From the NCBI RefSeq assembly GCF_030264295.1, contig NZ_CP127173.1, positions 5,897,501 through 5,961,500 of the forward strand: a DNA stretch of 64,000 nt, given 5' to 3'. The position numbers and the translations under genes were made by a program. The notes under the pieces are model-generated. The model did not search any database. It was not told the origin of the DNA and saw nothing but the letters and a program-made list of their open reading frames with translations. Source of the DNA: Amycolatopsis nalaikhensis (lineage in GTDB: Bacteria > Actinomycetota > Actinomycetes > Mycobacteriales > Pseudonocardiaceae). Position 1 is the first letter of the stretch. The number at the start of each line of letters is the position of its first letter. This document shows, one piece after another, positions 8,487 through 16,412 of this stretch.

Positions 8487-9851
8487 ATGTTGGCGACAAT
8501 TATTGGTGTATTCACCTTCGTGAGCAGCGGCGTCTTCATCGCTTATGTGTGCGCGATCGTCGTTCCGTTCCTCGGTCGCAAGAGCACGCCTGCGGGATCC
8601 CAAGCCGATTTCTCCTGGCATTTCTTCGTTCCGTGCCGGGACGAGGAAGCGGTGATCGGCAATACCGTCCGGCGGCTGCGCCGGACCTTCCCTGACGCAC
8701 ATGTGTGGGTCATCGACGATGATTCGCACGACGACACCGCGGCGATCGTCCAGTCGATCGCCTCCGCCGAGGGGAACCCAGACCCGTTCGTCCACCTGGT
8801 CAGCAGGCGCCCGCCGGACGCGCGCACCGGGAAGGGCGACGCGCTCAACTCCGCCTACCAGCAGCTCGCGGCTTGGCTGGGCAAGCACGAGCACTGGGAG
8901 AAGGTCATCGTCGGAGTGGTGGATGCGGACGGCGTCCTTGCCCCGGGCTGTCTGGACGTGTGCGCCGCGGGCCACCTGTTCGGGGACCGGTCGGTGGGGG
9001 CCGTCCAGCTGGAAGTGCGGATGCTGAACCGGCACACCCCGCCCGCCGAGGGCAGCCGCTGGAAGCGCTGGGCGGCGCTGAAGCTGGTGCAGTTGCAGGA
9101 CATGGAGTTTCGCACGGCGATTTCGGCCGTGCAGCACTCGCGGGCCTACGCGGGCACGGTGGCGATGGGCGGCAACGGCCAGTTCACCCGGATGTCGGCG
9201 CTGCGGACCATCGACCGGGGAACCGGACAGCCATGGCGTGGGCTGCTGCTGGAGGACTACGAGCTCGGGCTGCACCTGCTGATGGCCGGGTGGCGGACCG
9301 CGGCGACCTCGGACTCCTATGTGTCCCAGGAAGGGCTCTACAGCCTGCGGCGATTCGTCACGCAGCGGACCCGGTGGGGCCAGGGCACGATGCAGTGCGC
9401 CCGGTATCTGCCTTCGATCTGGCGGTCTTCGCATTTCACCGAACTGGGAGTGGTCGAGGCGAGCTACTACCTCATCCAGCCCTGGCTCCAGCTGATCGGA
9501 GCCGTCGTCTATCCGGTCCCGCTCGTGCTGCTGGTCGCCGCGGTGATCCGCGACCCGGCGATGCTGGCGGACGCGGCGTCGACGCGGACGGTGTTGCTGC
9601 TCCTGCTCTTCGTCGCCATGTCCACCGGGCCGTTCGTGGTGTGGGGCGTGATTTACCAGTTCCGCTGCGTCGGAAAGCCGAATCTGCTGGCCGGTATCGG
9701 CTACGGACTGGCGTTCACGGTGTACGTCGGGCTGTTCTACGTGACTTCGCTGCGTGCGGTGTATCGAATGATGCGGGGCCGGCACGGCTGGGCCAAAACG
9801 CGGCGAAACGCCGAATCGTTCAATCAAGAGGGGGTTGCCGTCGAAGCATGA
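8487..9851 (+). CDS. Membrane GT2 glycosyltransferase (processive polysaccharide synthase type)
   Basis: A 454-residue inner-membrane glycosyltransferase of family GT2. There is one N-terminal membrane helix (residues 5-27), a cytosolic GT-A domain, and three or four helices from about residue 325 onward. Catalytic motifs are intact: VIDDDS for nucleotide-sugar binding, VVDADG as the DXD, a LLEDYELG acid motif and QRTRWGQG as the Q-x-x-R-W motif of processive synthases such as cellulose, hyaluronan and PNAG synthases. It is the first gene of a compact set with a mini sorting-signal peptide, a UDP-GlcNAc 2-epimerase and a sortase. The product is therefore probably a cell-surface glycan containing a HexNAc sugar; that part is inference. 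Confidence 0.9.
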   Translation: MLATIIGVFTFVSSGVFIAYVCAIVVPFLGRKSTPAGSQADFSWHFFVPCRDEEAVIGNTVRRLRRTFPDAHVWVIDDDSHDDTAAIVQSIASAEGNPDPFVHLVSRRPPDARTGKGDALNSAYQQLAAWLGKHEHWEKVIVGVVDADGVLAPGCLDVCAAGHLFGDRSVGAVQLEVRMLNRHTPPAEGSRWKRWAALKLVQLQDMEFRTAISAVQHSRAYAGTVAMGGNGQFTRMSALRTIDRGTGQPWRGLLLEDYELGLHLLMAGWRTAATSDSYVSQEGLYSLRRFVTQRTRWGQGTMQCARYLPSIWRSSHFTELGVVEASYYLIQPWLQLIGAVVYPVPLVLLVAAVIRDPAMLADAASTRTVLLLLLFVAMSTGPFVVWGVIYQFRCVGKPNLLAGIGYGLAFTVYVGLFYVTSLRAVYRMMRGRHGWAKTRRNAESFNQEGVAVEA

Positions 9852-9903
9852 GCAACCGGGTTCGCCCGTGGACAGCCAATAGTCAAGCACTGAGAGGATT
9901 CAG

Positions 9904-10071
9904 ATGTACAAGCCTGGACCCGTCGGCACGGGCACGGCAGGCGGCCTCGCGGTCACCGGAGCCAGTCTGAGCTGGTGGATCGCCCTTGCCGTCGCCCTCG
10001 TGGCGCTGGGAATGATGTTCGTCCTGTTCGCCCGGCGGCGTCGCAGGACGGCAGAGGAAGCCGACAGCTGA
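9904..10071 (+). CDS. 55-residue LAVTG sorting-signal peptide
   Basis: A very small ORF with AGAGG placed correctly before ATG 9904. The product has a 14-residue Gly/Thr/Pro-rich head (MYKPGPVGTGTAGG), the pentapeptide LAVTG at residues 15-19, a single membrane helix at about 22-43 and an RRRRR tail at 44-48. That is the full cell-wall sorting signal of a class E sortase substrate (LAxTG type), with almost nothing in front of it and no signal peptide. Two genes downstream lies a class E sortase. It could be a minimal anchor or acceptor for something other than a protein domain, for example a glycan. It follows the glycosyltransferase by 52 bases and precedes a hairpin. Confidence 0.82.
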   Translation: MYKPGPVGTGTAGGLAVTGASLSWWIALAVALVALGMMFVLFARRRRRTAEEADS

Positions 10072-10077
10072 TCAAAG

Positions 10078-10114
10078 GTGACGGGTGCCTGTCGCCAGTA
10101 CGGGCACCCGTCAC
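10078..10114 (+). promoter_or_regulatory. Intra-operon hairpin after the anchor peptide
   Basis: GTGACGGGTGCC (10078-10089) pairs perfectly with 10103-10114 around a 13-base loop. It begins 6 bases after the stop of the small LAVTG peptide and ends about 20 bases before the epimerase start. With no U tract it could be a partial terminator or an mRNA-stabilising end, which would raise peptide output over the downstream enzymes. Confidence 0.55.
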
Positions 10115-10135
10115 TCATAGCGGGGAAGAACGACG

Positions 10136-11284
10136 ATGAATCAAGAACTGATCCTATTCGCCGGCACGAGGCCGGAGGCAATCAAACTCGCGCCCATCGC
10201 ACTCGCGGCCGGGAAATTCGGGTTCCCGACCCGGATGGTGGCGACCGGGCAGCACCCGGACATGGTTGGCCAGGGCCTGGCGCCGTTCGGAGTGCGGCCG
10301 GACGACCGGATCCGCCTGTCGCGGCCGACCGGTACGCTGAGCGAGTTGTTCACTCAGCTGGTGCCCCAGGTCGACCAGATTCTGGCCGAACGCCGCCCGG
10401 CCGCGGTCGTCGTCCAAGGCGACACGGCCACCACTTTGGCTTGTGCGCTGGCCGCGTTCTGGCGGCACATCCCGGTCGTGCACGTGGAGGCGGGCTTGCG
10501 CACCGGTGATCTCGAGTCGCCGTTTCCCGAGGAAGCCAATCGCCAGCTGGTCTCCCGGATCGCGGCGCTGCACCTCGCTCCCACGCCGGCGGCCGCCGGC
10601 GCGCTGCGGGCGGAGGGCGTGCCGGAGGAAAAGATCGTCGTGACCGGGAACACCGTCGTCGACGCGGCACAGCACATCGCCGGGCTGAATCTGGCGCCGA
10701 GGAACGAGGCGGTCGCGGCCGCGTTCTCCGGGCACGGACCGCGGGTTCTGGTGACGATGCACCGGCGGGAGTCGTGGCGAAGCGGCATCGGGGAAGTGCT
10801 GGGCGCGGTGAAGCAGATTGCCCTGGAGTTCCCGGACACGCGCTTCCTTCTTCCATCGCATCCGAATCCGAAGGTGCGCCAAATCGTTCATCGGATCCTC
10901 GGGACTTGCGACGCGGTGACACTGACCGAGCCATTGGACTACCCCGACCTGATCTGGGCGCTGTCGCGGTCCACTTTGGTGATCACCGATTCCGGTGGCA
11001 TCCAGGAAGAGGCTCCGACGTTCCGGGTTCCGGTGCTGGTGGCGCGCGACACGACGGAGCGCCGCGAAGCGGTCGACGCGGGCTGGGCGCAATTGGTCGG
11101 GACGGAGTTCGCGCGGGTCGTCGCTGCCGCGCGCGCTGTGCTGACCGGAAACGAGAAGGGCCCTGGAACGGGGAATCCGTTCGGTTCCGGCGACGCGGCC
11201 CGGCTGACGATGGAAGCGATCCGCGGTCAGATCGCCGATCCTGGCCGGGCGCGGACCTCCGGTGCCAGCCCAGACGCGGCATGA
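10136..11284 (+). CDS. wecB: UDP-N-acetylglucosamine 2-epimerase (non-hydrolysing)
   Basis: A 382-residue protein of the WecB family, which interconverts UDP-GlcNAc and UDP-ManNAc for surface polysaccharides and wall teichuronic-type polymers. Family features in order: FAGTRPEAIKLAPIA at the N-terminus, VVQGDTATTLACA, VHVEAGLRTGD, the EEANRQLVSRIA helix, TGNTVVDA, VTMHRRES, and ITDSGGIQEEAP with the hexosamine-binding loop. The start ATG 10136 is preceded by GGGGAAG. The stop overlaps the sortase start (ATGA). Its presence suggests that the operon's glycan contains ManNAc or a derivative. Confidence 0.93.
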   Translation: MNQELILFAGTRPEAIKLAPIALAAGKFGFPTRMVATGQHPDMVGQGLAPFGVRPDDRIRLSRPTGTLSELFTQLVPQVDQILAERRPAAVVVQGDTATTLACALAAFWRHIPVVHVEAGLRTGDLESPFPEEANRQLVSRIAALHLAPTPAAAGALRAEGVPEEKIVVTGNTVVDAAQHIAGLNLAPRNEAVAAAFSGHGPRVLVTMHRRESWRSGIGEVLGAVKQIALEFPDTRFLLPSHPNPKVRQIVHRILGTCDAVTLTEPLDYPDLIWALSRSTLVITDSGGIQEEAPTFRVPVLVARDTTERREAVDAGWAQLVGTEFARVVAAARAVLTGNEKGPGTGNPFGSGDAARLTMEAIRGQIADPGRARTSGASPDAA

Positions 11285-12003
11285 CGACGCAGCGCCTCGC
11301 CGAGGTGGCGGAACGACGACCGGCGGATACCCGCGCTCCGAGGCCGCGCGGCAGTCTGCGGTGGCGGATTTTCGGGATCTGCGGAGAAGCGGTCCTCATC
11401 CTCGGGCTGGTGATGCTGGGTTTCGTCGGCTACGAGACGTGGGGCACCGTGGGCGAGCTGAACGCTGCGCAGAGCCAGCTCGACCAGGAGCGCCGGACCT
11501 TGTGGGGCAACGAGCCTGCGGTCGGCGGTGGGCAGCCGGCGGTGGACGAACCGCCGGCCGACGGTGATCCCGCCGCGGTCCTCTCGATACCGCGGCTGGG
11601 TCTTGAGTGGACGGTCGTCGAGGGGACCACGTCGAAAGACCTGCGGCACGCGCCGGGGCACTACGCCGGGACAGCGACGCCTGGACAGATCGGAAACTTC
11701 GCCGTGGCCGGACATCGGGTACACGGTATGTTCTGGGACCTCGACACGATCACGCCGGGGGACCAGATCACCGTGGAGGACCGGACTCGGCGCTACGTCT
11801 ACGAGGTCGACGAGAACCGGATCGTCCGCCCGGACGACGTCGGGGTGCTCCTGCCCGCTCCCGGGCAGCCGGGACAGGCCCCGACGTCGGCCCGCCTGAC
11901 GCTGACCACCTGCAATCCCAAGTGGGACAACTATCAACGGTTGATCATCGGCGCGCACCTGGTCAGCAGCGCGTCGAAATCAGCTGGGGAGGGAACGCGG
12001 TGA
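11281..12003 (+). CDS. Class E sortase
   Basis: A 240-residue membrane-anchored transpeptidase. The N-terminal helix is residues ~30-50 (FGICGEAVLILGLVMLGFVG), followed by a low-complexity linker to ~95 and the sortase barrel. Catalytic residues are present: His145 in VAGHRVHG, Cys211 in TLTTCNPKW and Arg220 in NYQRLIIGAH. Class E enzymes of actinobacteria are known to prefer LAxTG signals, matching the LAVTG of the small peptide encoded two genes upstream. The start overlaps the epimerase stop and the stop overlaps the next small gene (GTGA), so the genes are translationally coupled. No larger LPxTG or LAxTG protein is encoded in this window. Confidence 0.92.
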   Translation: MTTQRLAEVAERRPADTRAPRPRGSLRWRIFGICGEAVLILGLVMLGFVGYETWGTVGELNAAQSQLDQERRTLWGNEPAVGGGQPAVDEPPADGDPAAVLSIPRLGLEWTVVEGTTSKDLRHAPGHYAGTATPGQIGNFAVAGHRVHGMFWDLDTITPGDQITVEDRTRRYVYEVDENRIVRPDDVGVLLPAPGQPGQAPTSARLTLTTCNPKWDNYQRLIIGAHLVSSASKSAGEGTR

Positions 12004-12155
12004 TCGCGAGTCTGTGGCGGATCCTGCCCGGCCCGGTCTGGTTGCGGGCGGTGCTGATGGCAGTGCTGCTCGTCGGGATCTGCATCGGTCTGTGGTTCGG
12101 CTTGTATCCCTTGCTGGATGACTGGTTCCTGTCGACGAGCCCGGTCTTGAACTGA
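12000..12155 (+). CDS. 51-residue single-helix membrane peptide
   Basis: It starts at GTG 12000, inside the sortase stop codon. The sequence opens SLWRILPGPVWLRAVLM, runs through one hydrophobic helix and ends in an aromatic/acidic tail (LLDDWF). I recall small proteins with a LWR-LPGP-W-R opening directly after class E sortases in other actinomycetes; their function is not known to me. A role as a sortase partner or stabiliser is inference. Confidence 0.75.
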   Translation: MIASLWRILPGPVWLRAVLMAVLLVGICIGLWFGLYPLLDDWFLSTSPVLN

Positions 12156-12426
12156 CTCCGCCTGCACCGATCCCGAACCCGGTGGGCTTGGCCGGGCGAC
12201 ACCGGCGAGGTTGGCCAGCATGACCGATCACCTGGCGACGTGGGACTTCGCCGCCGGGCTGGCCGGTGCCGCCGACGCCATCATGAGCGCCCGGCTCCGG
12301 GCTCGTGACCCGGCAGGTTGGCGCAAGCCTGATCGCACTTAGTGACGGACGTGGATCTCACCGTCGAGGACGCCCGCGCAATGCTCTCGTGCGAGCAGCC
12401 CGGAGTGGTCGGGTCACCGGCGAGTG

Positions 12427-13107
12427 TCATGGGGCAAGACCCGTGCGTGCGGACACATCGCGGCGCGGTGTCTTGATCAGGTCGTCGGCTCGCCGGCCGA
12501 CAAGCGAATCCCATAGCTCATCGACCGCGTCCTCGGGCAGCGGACGGTAGAACGGGACCCCGATGACCCGCATCCCGGCACTTCGCGCTGCTGCCGCACC
12601 GGTCAGGCTGTCCTCAACGGCGACGCAGTCGCTCGGATCGAGGCCCAGCAGGCCGGCCGCGCGGACGTACGCTTCCGGTGCGGGCTTTCCTTCCGCCACA
12701 TCGTCTCCGCTCACGATGGTCGCGAAGAAGCCGGATCCCACGTCCCGCAGGACCCGATCGACCACCACGCGGTAGGACATCGTCACGAGACCGATCCGGA
12801 TTCCGGTTCCGGGCAGTGCCGACAGGAGGTCGCGAGCGCCATCGCGCCACGGCACCGATTCCTGGAGCCTCGTCACGACCCCAGCCACGATGTCATCGAT
12901 GATGGCCGCCGAGGGCTCGTCCAGGCCGGCCGCCCGGACGAGCGCGGCCAACGTCTGCATCGACGATCCGATGGCCGCGATCCGAGCCTCCTCGCTCAAG
13001 GCCAAGCCGTGCGCGCGCAGCAGTTCGCCGGCGACCTCGAGATAGAGTTCTTCCGTGTCGATCAGCGTTCCGTCGAGGTCGAGGAGGACTGCTCGGGGCA
13101 GGGTCAT
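12427..13107 (-). CDS. HAD-family phosphatase (beta-phosphoglucomutase type)
   Basis: A 226-residue haloacid-dehalogenase-like hydrolase of subclass I. Motif I is LLDLDGTLID with nucleophile Asp10 and Asp12, followed by a helical cap. Motif II is IGLVTMS. The Lys motif is EGKPAPEAY and motif IV is CVAVEDSLTG. Such enzymes act on sugar phosphates or nucleotides. The start ATG 13107 directly precedes TLPRAVLL. Its link to the neighbouring glycan operon is positional only, and it lies on the opposite strand. Confidence 0.9.
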   Translation of the reverse strand: MTLPRAVLLDLDGTLIDTEELYLEVAGELLRAHGLALSEEARIAAIGSSMQTLAALVRAAGLDEPSAAIIDDIVAGVVTRLQESVPWRDGARDLLSALPGTGIRIGLVTMSYRVVVDRVLRDVGSGFFATIVSGDDVAEGKPAPEAYVRAAGLLGLDPSDCVAVEDSLTGAAAARSAGMRVIGVPFYRPLPEDAVDELWDSLVGRRADDLIKTPRRDVSARTGLAP

Positions 13108-13416
13108 GCGGGCACCATCACTTCGTGGTCGAGTGCGTTTGCACCGGTATCTCGGGTTGGTGCGCCGAAAGAGCACCCACCGGCCTCATGGCAGGTGCCC
13201 ACTCCCATCGCGCGACGCCCCGATCTCGCGAGGGAGTCGACACCCGGCCGGCGCACGGGAGGGCACCGGCACACGCCGACCGGGCCGCCGCGAGATGGGA
13301 AGTGCTGCCACCTTGAATGCTCGGATCCCTGACCGGGGACGGGGCTGTCCGAGGAAAATCAGTCAAGTCTCGATATCCGGTGAAGGTTCCATTGCCCGGC
13401 TGCTCGCGGATGCAGG
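13108..13416. other. Short intergenic region, nothing recognised
   Basis: About 310 bases between the HAD gene and the small LuxR-type gene, both on the minus strand. It should contain the HAD promoter. I see no clear hairpin or operator. Confidence 0.4.
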
Positions 13417-13788
13417 TCAGATGAGTCCCGCGCGACATCCGATCAGCACCGCATGGGCGCGGTCCCGCGCTCCGATTGTTCTGAACAGCGCTTTCAGGCT
13501 CGCCTTGATCGTGTTTTCGGACATGCCGAGCTGGCGGCCGATCTCGGCGTTGGTCATCCCCGCGGCGATCATGCGCAGCTGAAGGAGCGAGGATTCGGTG
13601 ATGTGGCCCGTCCGTGTCCGAGCTTCGTCGATCGCGGCGGTCCGGACGAAAATCTGTAGAGCCGTCGTCGATATGCTGATGGAGGTCAGTCCGACTCCGA
13701 TGGATTTCAGATAGTCGCGGGCGAGCTCGACCGTCGCCGGGTTCGCGGCGACGAAAACCGGGCCTTGCCGTTTGGCTAGTCGGGTCAT
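13417..13788 (-). CDS. Short LuxR-type HTH regulator
   Basis: A 123-residue protein. The C-terminal 60 residues form a LuxR/NarL HTH: LQLRMIAAGMTNAEIGRQLG, SENTIKASLKALF and IGARDRAHAVLIG. The N-terminal half is too short for a full receiver and lacks the phospho-acceptor Asp, so this is not a standard response regulator. It lies about 45 bases downstream of the larger LuxR-type gene on the same strand. The two share the end motif GARdRAHAV, which suggests a duplicated pair. The target is unknown. Confidence 0.78.
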   Translation of the reverse strand: MTRLAKRQGPVFVAANPATVELARDYLKSIGVGLTSISISTTALQIFVRTAAIDEARTRTGHITESSLLQLRMIAAGMTNAEIGRQLGMSENTIKASLKALFRTIGARDRAHAVLIGCRAGLI

Positions 13789-13831
13789 AGTTCGCTTCTC
13801 CTGTCTGGACGACGGTCTTGGCCGGCATCGG

Positions 13832-14566
13832 TCACTGGTTGGCCGCTCGGGCCGGAGCGGGCTCCGATGCGTGCGGGCCGATCAGGTTGCCGAGGTGGCC
13901 CAGCGCGACCGCGTGCGCACGGTTGCGAGCGCCCAGCTTTCGGTACACGTTCTTGATGTGGCTGCGGATGGTCTCGGAAGAGACGGTCTGCGCTTCGGCG
14001 ATCTCGCCGTTCGTCAAGCCGATGCTGATCAAGCCGAGGATCTGGGTCTCGCGGAGGGTGAGTTCCTCGTTTGCCCGGCGGCGGTCCCTCGGCACGCGCT
14101 GCGCGCGCGGTGTTGGGAGGGATTCGGTGGAACGCCCCCAGAGGTGAAACTGGACGATCCGCTCGGCGAGCTTGGCCGGTCCGGTCGACCGGTCGAGCAG
14201 GCAGACGGCGCCGTATTCGGCGAATTTGCCGACCCGGTCGGGGGTGAGTTCCGAGGCGCCGACCAGGACGATGACCGTGTTCGCGGCGGGGCTCGCGGTC
14301 ACGGCGCGGATGAGGTTTCCTCCAACGTCGAGGCGCGCGTCGAGCAGCAGGATGTCAGGACGCATTCGGCTGCACAGCGGGAGCGTCCGGTTTCCGTCGT
14401 TGGTCGCGCCGATCCAGTCGAGCCGACTCGATCGGTCGACCACCGTCTTGACACCGAGCTGGAACAGGACGTCCTGATCGGCCGAGGCGACGGTGAACGC
14501 CGTCGCCTCAGGCCGGCGTGACCGGTTGTCCTGGGTCTTCCGCGGGAACAGGGGAACCGTAGCCAT
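13832..14566 (-). CDS. LuxR-family regulator with receiver-like domain
   Basis: A 244-residue protein. Residues ~20-135 are receiver-like with a candidate phospho-acceptor Asp in DILLLDARLD. A LuxR HTH follows, visible as LTLRETQILGLISIGLTNGE, SETIRSHIKNVYRKL and GARNRAHAVALG. The start ATG 14566 has AAGGA at 7 bases. There is no kinase beside it. A 16-bp hairpin stands about 290 bases upstream. It may act with the shorter LuxR-type protein encoded next to it. Confidence 0.83.
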   Translation of the reverse strand: MATVPLFPRKTQDNRSRRPEATAFTVASADQDVLFQLGVKTVVDRSSRLDWIGATNDGNRTLPLCSRMRPDILLLDARLDVGGNLIRAVTASPAANTVIVLVGASELTPDRVGKFAEYGAVCLLDRSTGPAKLAERIVQFHLWGRSTESLPTPRAQRVPRDRRRANEELTLRETQILGLISIGLTNGEIAEAQTVSSETIRSHIKNVYRKLGARNRAHAVALGHLGNLIGPHASEPAPARAANQ

Positions 14567-15464
14567 CAGGTTGTCCTTCCAATGTGACTCAGGCGCAGGC
14601 TCGGGGGCGCGGCAGCGTTGGCGCGGCACCCGCCAGTTCTGGTTACCGACTCGCGAGGCGAGATCTGCTTGTGGCGAGCTGCGCTCTGGGTCTCCCGAAA
14701 ATTCTGGCGAGTGCGTGAAAATGCTAGTCGACAACGCACTGCGACTGCCGGTTGACAAGTCGCCGGACGTGCAAGGTGCGCGAAATTCCCAATTCGTAGG
14801 TGAATAATTGATGTCGCGACGAGTCCTCTTCCTGGTCGAGCCGAGTGCGTCGGGGTTGGCGCTGGTTCACCCGTCGCCCCCCCGGTGTCGGGTGAACCAG
14901 CGCCCTGCCAGGCGACTGCATGAATGCCATAGCCTGGCGGAGACCCCTATTGGCCAACGTGGCCCTCGAACCACCTACCAAAGGGGAATCCGAACTCTCC
15001 GCGGCCCGTGCGGGGAAGAAACCGGCCGCGGCAAAGCGTCGACAGTCTAACGCTGAATGTTGGTTGGCGCGACATAAAGATAGAGGTCTTGGCTGGGGGT
15101 GTCCGTGTCGGAGAAAATGCGCATCAATTTTACGTGAGTGACTCAGTTGTGGCCCGTCGGCGGCCTGGAGTTATGAATAATTCACGCCGAATTGGGGACT
15201 TCAGGCAGGTGCTGTGAGTGTTCTCACGTGAACGTCCAGATCAGGTCAGTGGTCTTCGCGAGCGGGAGCGGGGTCGGTTGCGGAGCCGAGGGTGGTGAAC
15301 CCTGCCGGCCGTCCGGCGAAAAGTCTCTGATCCAGGGAAACGGAGAAGATGGATTGTGCTCTAGCGGCGGTGTTGATCGTCGGCATGGCGCTTTCGCTGG
15401 TCGCGGGCTTGCAGGGTCCGCAGGTGATCAGCCCGAAGAATCGAATACCTACCCGCGTCGTAAC
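14567..15464. other. Non-coding stretch with one strong hairpin
   Basis: About 900 bases without a supported gene. It contains the hairpin listed at 14858-14904 and ends at the 3' end of a small ORF split by the IS5-family element. An open frame at 15349-15555 on the plus strand starts with hydrophobic residues but runs into the IS end and reads Ser-rich out of frame, so I do not call it. Confidence 0.45.
14858..14904. repeat. 16-bp perfect inverted repeat (hairpin)
   Basis: GGCGCTGGTTCACCCG (14858-14873) and 14889-14904 are exact reverse complements with a 15-base C-rich loop. It has the same form as the terminators after genes in this window, but no gene ends next to it. Confidence 0.7.
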
Positions 15465-15537
15465 CTATCCGAGGAAGGCGTCTTCGAGGACTTCCTCGAA
15501 TTCATCCCCAACTGCGGGCTCCAGTTCGGCGGCCTTA

Positions 15538-16412
15538 GGGGTCAGTTCAGAATGAGTTTGCGGAGGCAGAGGATCGAGCAGGCCAGGTTGAGGATGGCTT
15601 GGTGGACGTCGGCTCGTCGTTCGTGCGGATGCGCAGGCGGCGGAAGTTCTTGAGCCAGGCGAAGCTGCGTTCGACGGGCCACCGGACTTTGCCCAGGCCG
15701 GAGCCGTGCTCGACGCCGCGGCGGGCGATGAGCGGAGTAATGCCGCGGGCGCGGACCAGGCGGCGGTACTTGTCGTGGTCGTAGCCGCGATCGGCGTAGA
15801 GCTGACGTGGTCGGCGCCGCGGCTTGCCGACCGTGCCACGGATCGGCGGGATGGCGTCGAGCAGCGGGATCAGCCGGGTGACGTCGTTGCGATGGCCACC
15901 AGTGAGCGTGACCGCGAGCGGGGTGCCATGTGCGTCGGTGATCAGGTGGTGCTTGGAGCCAAGTTTGCGCCGGTCGACCGGGCTGGGGCCGGTGTGGTCC
16001 CCCCTTTGAGGGCACGCAGGTGGGTCGAGTCGACCAGCACGGCCGACAGGACCAGCAGTCCGGCGGCACGCGGCTCGGCGAGCAGACGTTCGTGCGGCTG
16101 CTGCCAGACGTCGGCCTCGTGCCATTCGGTCAGCCGCCGCCAGCAGGTGGCCCCGGACGCGCCGAACAACGCCGTCGGCAGGCGGTTCCAGCCGATACCT
16201 GTGCGGATCACGTACAGGATGCCTTCCAGCGCGGCGCGGTCATCGGCACGCTTGCGGCCCGGGTAGCGGAACCGCCGCGGATGCGCCGGAAGCAGGGGCT
16301 CGAGCCGCTCCCGCAACTGGTCGGTCAGAAAACCCCCTCGCGCATACCAAGATTCTGGGAAGCCCTGCAGCCCCAGCAAAGGCGACACGCCGACTCATTC
16401 TGAACTGACCCC
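15538..16412 (-). mobile_element. IS5-family insertion sequence, 875 bp
   Basis: The ends are perfect 19-bp inverted repeats, GGGGTCAGTTCAGAATGAG at 15538-15556 and its complement at 16394-16412. They are flanked by TTA direct repeats (15535-15537 and 16413-16415), which fits the TNA target of several IS5 subgroups. It holds one transposase gene in two overlapping frames. Both ends are intact, so this is probably a recent, possibly active insertion. Confidence 0.93.
15547..16388 (-). CDS. IS5-family DDE transposase with probable -1 frameshift
   Basis: The upstream frame (GTG 16388 to about 16000) encodes the N-terminal part, ending with the first catalytic Asp in VLVDSTHLRALKGG. The downstream frame, in the -1 register, carries on with DRRKLGSKHHLITDAHG, the second Asp in YADRGYD and the Glu motif VERSFAWLKNFRRLRIR. 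The frames meet at AAAGGGGGG (complement of 15999-16007), a slippery run of the kind used for programmed frameshifting in IS5/IS427-type elements. The fusion would be about 280 residues, normal for the family. Confidence 0.9.

Noticed and set aside
8325..9890. 521-codon minus-strand frame opposite the GT2 gene
   Set aside because: The His/Arg/Gln-rich composition is typical of the antisense of a GC-rich gene; the GT2 on the plus strand has all catalytic motifs.
12221..12343. 40-codon ORF after the sortase operon (MTDHLATWDFAAGLAG)
   Set aside because: It has an ATG and some helical character, but no clear ribosome site, no known relative and a poor second half. Not enough to call.
15349..15555. 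Plus-strand ORF starting with a hydrophobic stretch just before the IS5-family element
   Set aside because: It overlaps the restored minus-strand small ORF, and its second half is Ser/Thr-rich out-of-frame text running into the IS terminus.
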